Source: Planctomycetota bacterium
GTDB taxonomy: Bacteria > Planctomycetota > B15-G4
Direction: 5' to 3'
DNA: 64,000 nucleotides
Assembly: GCA_029245865.1 (NCBI GenBank)
Contig: JAQWOM010000038.1
Coordinates: 124,001 to 188,000, forward strand
Positions 50,140-59,651 of the stretch are shown here, one piece after another. A program made the translations under genes and the position numbers. The notes under the pieces were generated by a model that worked only from the letters and a program-made list of their open reading frames with translations, was not told where the DNA came from and did not search any database. Position 1 is the first letter of the stretch. The number at the start of each line of letters is the position of its first letter.

Positions 50140-52515
50140 GTGAACGAAAGCGCTGCCCGACGGTCGGTCGGTCGAGAGGTCATCCGCCAGCACCTGCTGC
50201 GTGTCTGCGCCTGCAGCCTGATGGCAGTCCTTGGAGGCGGCTGCGGCCCGTCCGAGAGCCTTCCTGCACACGAACAGGTGATTCCCCAGTTGTCGGCCTC
50301 CTCCGGCGGAGGGGGCGCGCGAGAGCCTGTGGTGGTCGAGGCCTACGAGCTGGCGCAGGACCATGCAGCCTGGTCGGTGGAGGCGCCGTTCAAAAAACTG
50401 GAGCGACGCCCCGACCCTCCTGTGGAGGGCGGGCCCACGCACGAGTTGATTCTGAGCGCGACGCAGCAGGGCGAGCGGATCCAATTCTCGCGGAGAGGGG
50501 AGTTTGATCCGGCACGCTTCAATCGTATTTGGCTCCCCATGCGCTTCGATGGCCAGGGTTCTGTTCGAGCTGACTTCCTCCGGGGCAGCAAACTTGTCGG
50601 TCGGACTGAAACGGTGCGCATTCAACCGACCTCTGATCAGGCCGTGATGAGTGCGGACGATCTGCACACGGAATTGCGATTGCCTCCGTCGATGCGTTTC
50701 GAAGAACCCTTCGACACGTTGCAGTTGCATGTGCCAGGTGTCTACCGGCTTTTGGCTCTGAGTCACGTGTTGCTTGTTCAGGAGTCGCCGGAGGGCATGC
50801 TGCCCCAAGCCGGTGGAGGCGGTGAATTGTTGCGTGTTGGGCTGGAAGCGCGACGAGGTGTTGGTTTGTTTGCGGGGGAACCTCTGACGTCGGAGATCGA
50901 GGTTCCAGAAGGAGCAGATCTGCGGTTCGCGCTGGGCCAGCCCGTGGTGGAACTCCGTAGCCAGAAAGAATTGCGCGTCGATGTTTCCGCCAATGGGAAA
51001 GTGATCGGTGAATACGAGCTCCTGGAACTCCCCGAGCCCGATGGGAAGTGGCATGAGCAGGTGTTGGACTTGTCGTCCTTCGGAGGGCAGTCAGTGCAGT
51101 TGTCTTTCGAGCTGATTGCTGCGGAGGAGGGGCAGCCCGTGGGTTGTGCGCTCGCCGGGCCAACACTTGTTGTGCCTGATGCAAAGGCGCCGACAGTGCT
51201 GTTGATTACCAGCGACACCCATCGCGCAGATCACGTTGGATTCGCGGCCGAAGGGGTCTCGATCGCCACGCCGGTTCTCGATGCGCTGGCGGCGCGCGGC
51301 ACGGTCTTCGAAGATTGTTTTGCCCCGGTCAACGTGACGAATCCGAGTCATGTGTCGCTCATGACAGCGCGCTCCTTGCGTACAACTGGCGTGCGCACAA
51401 ATTTCAGTCGTCTGTCGGACGCAGCTCCTACCCTGGCAGAAGCTTTTTCTGAGGCGGGTTGGATGACCATGGCTGCCGTGAGCACACGGCATCTCGGTGC
51501 AGATGGGAGCGGCTTGGGGCAGGGGTTTGACTCGATGAGCTGGCCGCGATTCGATCCGCGGAGGCGTGCCGAGGTCACCTTGGCCGATGTCATGCGCTGG
51601 CTGCCAGCGGCCGAGGGGCGTCCGTTGTTCTTATGGCTTCACGTGTTTGACGCACACTGGCCCTATGCGCCGGAGAGTGACTGGGTCGATCGTTACTACC
51701 CCGCGGGCCGAGATCCGCGCGACCCGTCTCTTCCGAAACTTGCGGTCGATCCCGGTCGATTCAAATCAGATCTGAAGGGCGTGCGTGATCTCGATTGGCC
51801 GCGGGCTCAGTACAAAGCAGAGATCAGTGGCCAGGATGCCTTGCTGAATGATCTGCTCGAGAGGCCGAGGTTTCGGAACGGCGTCGTCGCCTTCGTCTCG
51901 GATCACGGGGAATCACTGGGAGAGCAGGGCGTATTCTTTGACCACGTCGGACTCTATCCAAGCGTCCTTCATATTCCCCTGGTGCTTGCGGGGCCCGGTG
52001 TCCCGGTCGGAAAGCGCTCCGATCGCCCCGTGATGCACACGGATCTCGGGCGCACATTGCTCGACCTCGCTGGCTTGCAAGATGTGCCGTTTCCGGGAGC
52101 CGACCTTTTGACCTCGAGCTCCATCGAACCTCGCTTTGCTATCGAGGGTTATGGGCTATCTGCTTCGATGACACACAACGGGTTGCATCTTGTCCTGAAT
52201 CTTTCGGCGCGAAACGTCGAGAGTGTGCTGCAGAGTACCGAGCACCATGAGGTTGAACTCTATGACCTTTCCGTTGACCCGAATTGTCGGAACAACCTCA
52301 TCGAAGATCGATTTGAGATCGCCGAAACGATGCGAGCGAGGCTTGTCGAGTGGCTTGGAGAGGTTCCTGACCGGGGTTGGGCCGAACAGCGCGAGGACGA
52401 TCCCGCAGTGCTCGAGTCGTTGAGGCAACTGGGTTATATGGAGCCGACACAAAACGTCAGTGCTCGTCTCTGGCAACCCGATGAATGCACCTGGTGCCAG
52501 CGATTCGGCGAATGA
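50140..52515 (+). CDS. Sulfatase-like lipoprotein (alkaline phosphatase superfamily, Thr-type)
   Basis: The 791-residue protein has a lipobox (MAVLGGGC, C35). A beta-rich N-terminal domain of about 300 residues with KELRVDVSANGKVIGEYELL-type strands may bind carbohydrate. From residue 350 comes the alkaline-phosphatase fold: VLLITSDTHRADHVGF, then TNPSHVSLMTARS where sulfatases normally have the modified C/S-x-P-S-R; Thr T400 would be the nucleophile and cannot form formylglycine. Metal-site segments are FDAHWPYAPE and FVSDHGESLGEQGVF, and the C-terminus ends LESLRQLGYM, as in sulfatase-like proteins. A phosphoglycerol transferase or phosphodiesterase-like activity is at least as likely as sulfate ester hydrolysis. 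Confidence 0.78.
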   Translation: MNESAARRSVGREVIRQHLLRVCACSLMAVLGGGCGPSESLPAHEQVIPQLSASSGGGGAREPVVVEAYELAQDHAAWSVEAPFKKLERRPDPPVEGGPTHELILSATQQGERIQFSRRGEFDPARFNRIWLPMRFDGQGSVRADFLRGSKLVGRTETVRIQPTSDQAVMSADDLHTELRLPPSMRFEEPFDTLQLHVPGVYRLLALSHVLLVQESPEGMLPQAGGGGELLRVGLEARRGVGLFAGEPLTSEIEVPEGADLRFALGQPVVELRSQKELRVDVSANGKVIGEYELLELPEPDGKWHEQVLDLSSFGGQSVQLSFELIAAEEGQPVGCALAGPTLVVPDAKAPTVLLITSDTHRADHVGFAAEGVSIATPVLDALAARGTVFEDCFAPVNVTNPSHVSLMTARSLRTTGVRTNFSRLSDAAPTLAEAFSEAGWMTMAAVSTRHLGADGSGLGQGFDSMSWPRFDPRRRAEVTLADVMRWLPAAEGRPLFLWLHVFDAHWPYAPESDWVDRYYPAGRDPRDPSLPKLAVDPGRFKSDLKGVRDLDWPRAQYKAEISGQDALLNDLLERPRFRNGVVAFVSDHGESLGEQGVFFDHVGLYPSVLHIPLVLAGPGVPVGKRSDRPVMHTDLGRTLLDLAGLQDVPFPGADLLTSSSIEPRFAIEGYGLSASMTHNGLHLVLNLSARNVESVLQSTEHHEVELYDLSVDPNCRNNLIEDRFEIAETMRARLVEWLGEVPDRGWAEQREDDPAVLESLRQLGYMEPTQNVSARLWQPDECTWCQRFGE

Positions 52516-52565
52516 CGGGGATCTTCTCGCACGTGTTCGAGCGAGGAAGAAAGAGATGCGCTGAC

Positions 52566-54824
52566 CTACTGGTGACGCAGGTAGTTCAAGGCTGACCCAG
52601 CCTGGAACCACTTGACCTGTTCCGCGCTCATCGAGTGATTGACCGTGAATCGGTCCGTGCTGCCGTCGACGTGCGCGATAGAAACGACCAATTTGCTCCC
52701 GGGTCCCAGATCGTCCAGGCCAGCCAAGCTGAGGCGGTCGTCTTCTCGGATCAAATCCCAGCTTGCTGGGTCGTCAAAGACCAGAGGCAAGACACCTTGC
52801 TTCTTGAGGTTGGTCTCCGCGATGCGAGCGAAGCTTCGTGCGATGACAGCCTTGCACCCCAGAAAACGTGGTGACATGGCGGCGTGCTCGCGACTGCTTC
52901 CTTCTCCGTAGTTGGCGTCGCCGATGACAATCCACCCGGTGCCTACGGCTTTGTATGCGCGGGCAATGGCCGGGAAGGCGAGTGCGCCTTCGCCGGTCAG
53001 CACGTTCTTGCCTTTGCCAATTTCGCCGGTGAAGGCGTTGGTGGCGCCGATGTACATGTTGTCGGAGATGTTGTCGAGGTGGCCACGGTACTTCAGCCAA
53101 GGCCCTGCCGCAGAGATATGGTCGGTGGTGCACTTCCCGGAGACTTTTAACAAGATGGGCAGGTCCACGAACTGCTCGAGGCTGGGTACAGCAAAGGGTG
53201 TCAGCAACTGCAATCGCTTGCTGTTGGGGTCGACTTCGATGCTGATGTCCGAGCCATCCGCAGGCGGTGCGTTGTATCCGGTGCCGCTTGGTTCGAAGCC
53301 CTTGCTTGGTAGTTCATCACCTGTGGGTGGATCCAGCTTGACCTCACGGCCATCTTCGGCCGTGAGCGTGTCACGGCGGGGGTCGAAGTCGAGCCTTCCT
53401 GCAAGCGACAAGGCTACGACCACTTCAGGACTCGACATGAAGGCAAGCGTGTCGTGGTTGGCGTCGTTGCGACCGCTGAAGTTGCGATTGAACGAGGTGA
53501 GGATCGAGTTGACGTCACCTTTCTTGATGTCGTCACGTTGCCACTGCCCGATGCATGGGCCACAGGCATTGGCAAGCACCGTCGCACCGATGTCTTGGAG
53601 CGCTTTCATCTGTCCGTCACGGCGAATGGTCTCGTCGACCGTGTTGCTACCTGGCGTGACCATCAGCGGAGACTTTGCTTTGAGGCCTGCTGCGGACGCC
53701 TGGCGTGCGAGCGAGGCGACGCGTTCCATGTCCTCGTAGGAGCTGTTTGTGCAGCTGCCGATGAGAGTGGCTTTCAACTCTGCTGGCCAGCCTTCGGCAG
53801 CGACTTCGGCCTTGAGTTCATCCAGTGTGCGGGCGCGGTCGGGTGTGTGTGGCCCGACCACCATCGGGGGCAGTTCGGAAAGGTTGATTTCGATGATCTG
53901 GTCGAAAAACTTCGACGGGTCTTCCGCGACTTCTGGGTCGGCAACCAAGCTTTCTGTGTTGTCGCGAGCCAGGTTTGCGATGTCTTCGCGTTGCGTGGAT
54001 TCGAGATACCGCGCCATGCGCTCGTCAAACGGGAAAATGGACGTGGTTGCGCCCAGTTCAGCACCCATGTTGCAGATGGTTCCTTTGCCGGTGCACGAGA
54101 TGCTGTCGGTGCCGTCCCCGAAGTACTCAACGATGGCTCCTGTTCCGCCCTTGACCGTGAGGATTTCGCACACCTTGAGAATGATGTCTTTGGGCGAACT
54201 CCATCCGTCGAGTTGGCCCGTGAGGTGCACGCCAATCAACTTGGGCCAGCGCACGCCGAACGGAAGACCAGCCATGACCTCCATGGCATCTGCGCCGCCG
54301 ACGCCGATCGCCACCATGCCGAGTCCTCCGGCGTTTGGTGTGTGGCTGTCGGTGCCGATCATCATGCCGCCGGGGAACGCGTAGTTTTCCAGTACGACCT
54401 GGTGGATGATTCCTGCGCCAGGTTCCCAGAATCCGATGCCGTACTTGGCCGCTGCAGATTTAAGGAATGCGTAGACCTCCGCGTTTTCTTCGTTGGCGAC
54501 CTTGAGGTCTTGTTCTTTGCCGAGTCGGGCGCGGATGAGGTGGTCGCAGTGCACCGAGGAAGGGACTTGCACCTCATCGCGGTTCGTCATGATGAACTGC
54601 AGGAGCGCCATCTGTGCTGTGGCGTCTTGCATGGCGACTCGGTCGGGCTTCAGTTCGACGTAGGTCTCGCCACGCTCGGGCAGATCGTGCCCGTTCTCGA
54701 GCAGGTGGCTGTAGAGCACTTTTTCCGCCAGGGTGAGCGGGCGCCCGAGTCGCTTCCGGATGTTCTCGTGGCGGGCGGCCAGAGCTGCGTACAGGGTGGC
54801 GACGTCACTTGCGTACTCGGTCAT
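52566..54824 (-). CDS. acnA: Aconitate hydratase, mitochondrial type
   Basis: This [4Fe-4S] enzyme interconverts citrate and isocitrate in the TCA cycle. Cluster ligands are in [14 protein letters not shown] and [15 protein letters not shown]. Substrate-binding parts include [55 protein letters not shown], and [16 protein letters not shown]. The 752 residues, the leader with [13 protein letters not shown] and this domain order match the mitochondrial-type branch (about 750-780 residues) rather than bacterial AcnB or the 890-residue IRP-like AcnA, so the symbol acnA is provisional. Downstream the M16 protease gene lies on the same strand upstream of it. Confidence 0.93.
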   Translation of the reverse strand: MTEYASDVATLYAALAARHENIRKRLGRPLTLAEKVLYSHLLENGHDLPERGETYVELKPDRVAMQDATAQMALLQFIMTNRDEVQVPSSVHCDHLIRARLGKEQDLKVANEENAEVYAFLKSAAAKYGIGFWEPGAGIIHQVVLENYAFPGGMMIGTDSHTPNAGGLGMVAIGVGGADAMEVMAGLPFGVRWPKLIGVHLTGQLDGWSSPKDIILKVCEILTVKGGTGAIVEYFGDGTDSISCTGKGTICNMGAELGATTSIFPFDERMARYLESTQREDIANLARDNTESLVADPEVAEDPSKFFDQIIEINLSELPPMVVGPHTPDRARTLDELKAEVAAEGWPAELKATLIGSCTNSSYEDMERVASLARQASAAGLKAKSPLMVTPGSNTVDETIRRDGQMKALQDIGATVLANACGPCIGQWQRDDIKKGDVNSILTSFNRNFSGRNDANHDTLAFMSSPEVVVALSLAGRLDFDPRRDTLTAEDGREVKLDPPTGDELPSKGFEPSGTGYNAPPADGSDISIEVDPNSKRLQLLTPFAVPSLEQFVDLPILLKVSGKCTTDHISAAGPWLKYRGHLDNISDNMYIGATNAFTGEIGKGKNVLTGEGALAFPAIARAYKAVGTGWIVIGDANYGEGSSREHAAMSPRFLGCKAVIARSFARIAETNLKKQGVLPLVFDDPASWDLIREDDRLSLAGLDDLGPGSKLVVSIAHVDGSTDRFTVNHSMSAEQVKWFQAGSALNYLRHQ

Positions 54825-54848
54825 GGGGCTACTCGCCTGGGGTGTGCT

Positions 54849-54875
54849 CCTGCCGAGCTTTGATCAGTCGGCAGG
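54849..54875 (-). promoter_or_regulatory. Eight-pair hairpin in the aconitase leader
   Basis: CCTGCCGA (54849-54856) is a perfect inverted copy of TCGGCAGG (54868-54875) with an 11-base loop. On the minus strand it lies 24 bases before the aconitase ATG and 67 bases after the M16 gene stop. There is no U-run on either strand, so it may be a transcript-end stem or a leader element. Confidence 0.4.
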
Positions 54876-54942
54876 CGGTTCGGCACGAGAGGGAGGATCC
54901 CGCCGTGCGACCACACACCCTACGGAAGCACGCGCGATGCGT

Positions 54943-57798
54943 TCAACCGCCGCTGGTCACAACGTCCACTTCAGCGATCTCTTCGAGGTCTTCTTGCACC
55001 TGTGCCGCATCACCGACGACCACGATCAGCAAACGGTCCGGGTCGAGGAGTTGCCGAGCCGCCTCGACGACGGCTTCAGATTGGGTCGAAGAGATGCGTT
55101 TGAGGTAGTCGTTCCAGTAGTCGGGCGGCAAGTTGTCGAGTTCCAGCGACCACAAACGGCTGGCCACGGACTGCGGTGTCTCCAATGAGCCGGCAAAGGA
55201 CCCCGCAAGGTACTTCACAGCGCTCTGCAACTCTTCGTCCGTCGGCGCTTCATCACGCATGCGCCGCACCTCGCCGATCAGAGTTTTCACCGTCTCGCCA
55301 GTCTTGGGTGTCTTCGTGAAGGTGCGCACCTTGAACTCTCCACCGAAACGACGACTTGAGAGACCGCCGCCGGCGCCATAGGTCAGCCCCTTCTCCACGC
55401 GAAGCACATCGTTCAGCCTGCTTGTGAATGAACCGCCAAAGATCTGGGTGAGGACAACTCCTGTCGCGTGCTGTGGGTGGCCTCGCGTGACGCCTTCATG
55501 GCCGGCGCGAATCTGGCTCTGTACGGCGCCGGGTTTGTCGACAAGGGTGATGCGAGAGGCTTTGGGACGTGTCCACTTTGGAAGCGGGCGTTGAAGTGCT
55601 TCGCCCTCGCCTTCCCAGTCGCCGAAGTAGCGCTCGGCGAGTGCCTGCGCCCGTTCTGGATCGACATCGCCCGCGATGTAGAGCGTGGAGGTTTCCGGGC
55701 GTACGAAAGTTAGCCACCATTCATTGAGGCGCTCGACGTCCAGTTCTGCCAGGTCTTCCGAGGTGCCTTCGGAAGGTCGGCCGTAGGGGTGCTCGCCCCA
55801 GAGTGCCTCGGAGAAAGCGCGATCGGCTTGCACTTCGGGTGTCTTCTCGGCAATGGCCATTCCCGTCGCAGTCTGCTGTCGCAGTGTTTCGAACTCTTCT
55901 TCGTCAAAGGCAGGCACCAGCACGACCTCTGCGAACAGGCGCGCGGCTCGGTCCAACTGGCCCGTGACCGCCGAGGCGCTGACGTTGGCACTGTCGTGGC
56001 CCGCGCTGGCGCTCAGTGAGATGGCATAGCGCTCGAGTTCCTCGGCGAGGGCTTCGGCATCGCGGGCAAGGGTTCCGCGCGTGACCATCGAGGTGGCCAT
56101 GGCCGCCGTCCCTGGAAACTCGGGGTCTTCGGTGTAGGCGCCTGCTCTGAGGCGAAGGCTGAGGCTCACGAAGGGGACTTCATGATTTTCGACCACCACC
56201 AGACCGAGCCCGTTGTCGAGTTGACTGCGCACGCCTTCGATGGAGATGTCGACGTCGAGTGGGGGAGCAACTGGCGGTGCGCTTGCATAACCTTCGGGGC
56301 GCTTCGCCGTGGCCTTGGGGCCGGTGGGGGTGGCGCGTTGACCTCCGTCTGTGGATCCCTCGTCAGCCAGTTCTTCTTCTTCCATGTCAGAGGTGTTGCC
56401 GGCCATCGACATCAACGAGCTGAACATGCCTTTGATCGAAGGAGAGATGCGGATCTCGTTCGCATTCTTCTCGATGAGGTAGGTCTTGGCGACGCGTTGG
56501 ACATCTTCTGGCGTCACGGAGGCAATGCGTTCGAGATAGGTGTTTGCAAGTTGCGCGTCACCTTGAAGGACAGCCGCGTCGCCCAGTGCGCCGGCCTTGC
56601 TCGCCACGGCGAGAGATTCGGTCACGTTGTTCCGGTAGAGCGTGTTGCGAACCTTCTCAAGTTCTTGCTCGGTGACACCTTTCTCTTTGACGAGTTCGAC
56701 CTGCTCCCAGACTCCAGTCACAATGTCGTCTACGCTTCCGAACGGCATCGAAACTCCACCTGCAACGGCGAGTCCGGCCTGCTCAAAGCTGATGTATTCA
56801 CCGAGTGCAACCACAGCGACATCCTGGCGCCGGACCAGTTCAAGGTAGAGCCGACTGCTCTCTCCGCCGCCGAGAACCTGCATGAGCATCTGGAGGGGGA
56901 GTGCGTCAGGGTGTCCCTGGGGCACGGTGCGGAAGGCAATGCCTGCGATCGGCACGGGACCGTTGTCTTCGTCGATGTCGAGGCGGCGGAGGCCGTTTTG
57001 TTCGGGCTCCACCGTGGTCACCCGGGGTGGGTCAGCGCAGCGCGGAATCCATCCGAAGTTCTTTTTGGCGAGCCGTCGAACCTCCTCGTGGGACACGTCG
57101 CCAACCACCACAAGTGTGGCGTTGTTCGGTACGTAGTACGTGTCCCAGAACTGCTGGATGTCATCGGGCGTGGCCGCACGCAGGTGTTCGATCTGGCCAA
57201 TGGGTGTCCAGCGGTAGGGGTGTTCGGTGAAGAGGAAGTCGAGCACCGTTTCAGGTACCAAGCCATAGGGCTGGTTCAGCCCGAGCCGTCGCTCTTCTTC
57301 CACCACCTTGCGTTCGGTGGCGAAGCCGGCCTCGTCGATTTTGAGTGACGCCATGCGTTCCGCTTCGAGCCAGAGCACCATGTCGAGTTGGTTGGCGGGC
57401 AACTCCTGAACGTAAACAGTCTGATCAAAGGATGTGTAGGCGTTGCAGTCTCCCCCGGTGGTGCGGATGAACTGGAAGTGGTCTTTGGGACCGAGGCGGT
57501 CTGTGCCGCGGAACATCATGTGCTCGAACATGTGAGCGAAGCCCTGTCGATCGACCTGCTCGTCCTTGCTCCCCACGTGGTACCAGAGCTGGACGGCCAC
57601 CACGGGCGTGCTGTGATCTTCGAGAGAGATGACGCGCAGCCCGTTGTCGAGTACTGATTCTTCGAAGGGGTAGCGACCCTCTCCTTTGCGGATGTCACCA
57701 GGTTCGAAGAGCGCCCAGGCCGGAGACGAAACTGCGAGCGAGGCGGCGATCAGGACGAGAGCGAGGCCCACGGGGGCAGAACGGACAGCATGATGCAT
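54943..57798 (-). CDS. Double-domain M16 family zinc peptidase
   Basis: From ATG 57798 the 951-residue protein has a signal peptide (GLALVLIAASLAVSSPAWAL), so it is exported. The first M16 unit (residues 45-460) has the inverted zinc motif HMFEH (H89, E92, H93) and the later Glu in ERKVVEEERRLG. The second unit (residues about 540-950) begins DVDISIEGVRSQLDNGLGLV and has ATSMVTRG where the zinc site would be, so it lacks metal and acts as the non-catalytic partner, as in pitrilysin halves and MPP alpha/beta. An acidic linker (MEEEELADEGSTDGG) joins them. The protein probably degrades peptides in the periplasm. The longer frame to 58476 overlaps the divergent gene and is rejected. Confidence 0.88.
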   Translation of the reverse strand: MHHAVRSAPVGLALVLIAASLAVSSPAWALFEPGDIRKGEGRYPFEESVLDNGLRVISLEDHSTPVVAVQLWYHVGSKDEQVDRQGFAHMFEHMMFRGTDRLGPKDHFQFIRTTGGDCNAYTSFDQTVYVQELPANQLDMVLWLEAERMASLKIDEAGFATERKVVEEERRLGLNQPYGLVPETVLDFLFTEHPYRWTPIGQIEHLRAATPDDIQQFWDTYYVPNNATLVVVGDVSHEEVRRLAKKNFGWIPRCADPPRVTTVEPEQNGLRRLDIDEDNGPVPIAGIAFRTVPQGHPDALPLQMLMQVLGGGESSRLYLELVRRQDVAVVALGEYISFEQAGLAVAGGVSMPFGSVDDIVTGVWEQVELVKEKGVTEQELEKVRNTLYRNNVTESLAVASKAGALGDAAVLQGDAQLANTYLERIASVTPEDVQRVAKTYLIEKNANEIRISPSIKGMFSSLMSMAGNTSDMEEEELADEGSTDGGQRATPTGPKATAKRPEGYASAPPVAPPLDVDISIEGVRSQLDNGLGLVVVENHEVPFVSLSLRLRAGAYTEDPEFPGTAAMATSMVTRGTLARDAEALAEELERYAISLSASAGHDSANVSASAVTGQLDRAARLFAEVVLVPAFDEEEFETLRQQTATGMAIAEKTPEVQADRAFSEALWGEHPYGRPSEGTSEDLAELDVERLNEWWLTFVRPETSTLYIAGDVDPERAQALAERYFGDWEGEGEALQRPLPKWTRPKASRITLVDKPGAVQSQIRAGHEGVTRGHPQHATGVVLTQIFGGSFTSRLNDVLRVEKGLTYGAGGGLSSRRFGGEFKVRTFTKTPKTGETVKTLIGEVRRMRDEAPTDEELQSAVKYLAGSFAGSLETPQSVASRLWSLELDNLPPDYWNDYLKRISSTQSEAVVEAARQLLDPDRLLIVVVGDAAQVQEDLEEIAEVDVVTSGG

Positions 57799-57914
57799 GA
57801 GAAGTCTCCGGTCCCGGTCGTGGCCGGGCAGGGGGTGCGCCGGGGCGTTGAGTGTGCGGCGGTGGTGACGATCTTGCCGATGATACCGCTGCCGTGCTGG
57901 CTGCGTACGGGTTG

Positions 57915-57933
57915 GCCCGCTAAAGTGGCGGGC
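57915..57933 (+). promoter_or_regulatory. Six-pair hairpin in divergent promoter region
   Basis: GCCCGC (57915-57920) pairs with GCGGGC (57928-57933) around a seven-base AT-richer loop. It lies in the 168-base region between the M16 gene and the sulfatase-like gene, 33 bases before the latter's ATG. Its role is unknown; it could be a protein-binding dyad or a leader stem. Confidence 0.25.
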
Positions 57934-57966
57934 GCTCGGCAATAATTCCTCCTTTGGCTTCTTTTC

Positions 57967-59451
57967 ATGGCAGGTCATGCGCTCTTCACGGGTTTGCGTT
58001 TGCCACACCGGTCTGGGCTGCGGCATGTGCTGAGCGGTTGTTTCTTGCTGGCGATCTGGCCGTGGGTGGGCGGGTGCAGTGGCTCGCACGATGAAAAATC
58101 GGCCCCGGATCGCGATCCGTCGGTGGGCCGAAACGTGTTGATTGTCACCCTGGACACCACGCGGGCCGACCACCTGGGTGCTTACGGCTATCCGCTCGAC
58201 ATCACCCCTGAGATCGACCGGCTCGCCGAACGGGGGGTGCTCTTCGAGAACGCCTATGCGCCCATGCCGCAAACGCTTCCTTCCCACACGACGCTCATGA
58301 CGGGCTTGCAACCGCGTCAGCATGGTGCGCTCGAGAACACCTACACGGTGGATGAAAGCGTGGACACGATGGCCGAGCAGTTGGGGCGCGAGGGTTATGC
58401 CACGGCGGCCTTCGTGAGTGCACTGGCGCTCAGCAAGGGAGCGGGCATTCATCAGGGCTTCGAGATTTACGATCAACCGCGCGCGCGTTTCGACATCGGC
58501 TTACCCGCACCGGCCGAGCGCGAGGCCTCGGAGATGACGGACATCGCGTTGGCATGGGCAGAAACTCAGCCACCCGAGCAACCGTTCTTTTTATGGGTGC
58601 ACTATTTCGACCCGCATGCCGACCACGTGGCGCCGCGACGCTACTTGCGTGAGATGCAGCCGATGTTGGTCCGAGATCAAGTCATCGAGCCACTCGTCCG
58701 GAACAAGAAGGACGTGGCGGTGGACCGACTGACTCAATACTGGCGCAGCTATGCTTCCGAGGTGCGCTACATGGATGACGAGATCGGGCGCTTGCTGGAT
58801 GGTCTTTCGGATCTGGGCTTGCTGGACGAGACGGTCATTGTTCTGGCGGGTGATCACGGCGAGGGGCTTTACGAGCATGGCAACATCGGACATGGAATGA
58901 ATGTCTGGGAAGAGTTGCATCGTGTGCCGTTGATTCTCGTGGATCCCGACGGGAAGCACGCCGGCACACGTATCCGCGGGCGCGTGGAGCTTGCCGATGT
59001 TCTTCCCACGGTGATGAGCATGTCACTCGGCCGGCCGCTCGAAGGCGTGCCGGGCGCAGCCGGTCTCGACCTGTGGTCATGGGTCGAAAAGACGCGCTCG
59101 CTTCCGCAACGCCCGGTGTTTCTCGAGCGGCCGCACTTCAGCCGCGAGCGGATTGCAGACCGCAACGGAGAAGGCTCTCGGATTGACTACGGCGAACTGG
59201 TTGCCGTGCTCATGGGTGATTACAAGCTTGTGCGGTGGCCAGACGGGCGCGAACGGCTGTTCGATCTGTCCAAAGACCCCGACGAATCAAAAGACCTTGT
59301 GGAAGAGCAGCCCGAGATGCGTGCGCGCCTGGCGCAGTTGATGGACGGCTGGCTGGCGCAGCATGCCGTCGATTTGCCCGGGGCGGAGGGCGAGTTGAGT
59401 GACGAGCGCACCCAGGCATTGAAGGCCTTGGGTTATCTGGGCGACGGCTGA
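57967..59451 (+). CDS. Sulfatase-like lipoprotein (alkaline phosphatase superfamily, Thr-type)
   Basis: The 494-residue protein has a signal peptide with lipobox VGGC (C37). The alkaline phosphatase fold begins VLIVTLDTTRADHLGAYGYP. The nucleophile motif reads TLPSHTTLMTGLQPRQHG, with Thr T103 in place of the sulfatase Cys/Ser, so no formylglycine can form. The HYFDPHADH and LAGDHGEGLYEHGNIGHG segments give the metal-binding Asp and His residues. The C-terminus RTQALKALGYLGDG is the usual end for this family in deltaproteobacteria and planctomycetes. It lacks the N-terminal beta domain of the 791-residue paralogue. The substrate is unknown, probably a phosphate or sulfate ester outside the cytoplasm. 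Confidence 0.82.
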   Translation: MAGHALFTGLRLPHRSGLRHVLSGCFLLAIWPWVGGCSGSHDEKSAPDRDPSVGRNVLIVTLDTTRADHLGAYGYPLDITPEIDRLAERGVLFENAYAPMPQTLPSHTTLMTGLQPRQHGALENTYTVDESVDTMAEQLGREGYATAAFVSALALSKGAGIHQGFEIYDQPRARFDIGLPAPAEREASEMTDIALAWAETQPPEQPFFLWVHYFDPHADHVAPRRYLREMQPMLVRDQVIEPLVRNKKDVAVDRLTQYWRSYASEVRYMDDEIGRLLDGLSDLGLLDETVIVLAGDHGEGLYEHGNIGHGMNVWEELHRVPLILVDPDGKHAGTRIRGRVELADVLPTVMSMSLGRPLEGVPGAAGLDLWSWVEKTRSLPQRPVFLERPHFSRERIADRNGEGSRIDYGELVAVLMGDYKLVRWPDGRERLFDLSKDPDESKDLVEEQPEMRARLAQLMDGWLAQHAVDLPGAEGELSDERTQALKALGYLGDG

Positions 59452-59651
59452 CGCAGCTTCTTCGCCGGCTCCGCTCGGTGTCCGCTGTCGAGAGCGCTGG
59501 ATCTCGATCAGGTTCCGCAGCTTTGGCTCGTCTTCGAGAAAATCTGAGTGGCACGGTGACTTCTCGGAACCGGTGGCATCTGCCCTGCGGAAAGTTGGTT
59601 ACGAGCCGAAGGCAATTCGGCGCTGCCGCAAGAACCCGGAGAGAAAGTGTC

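Noticed and set aside
53454..54863. 469-residue plus-strand frame opposite aconitase
   Set aside because: It lies antisense to a well-supported aconitase gene, and its sequence is Val/Asp/Arg-rich with no family signature.
56182..57348. 388-residue plus-strand frame opposite the M16 protease
   Set aside because: It is a shadow of the double M16 gene; the clear HMFEH zinc site is on the other strand.
57799..58476. N-terminal extension of the M16 protease to 58476
   Set aside because: It overlaps the divergent sulfatase-like gene and lacks export features; ATG 57798 is followed at once by a signal peptide.
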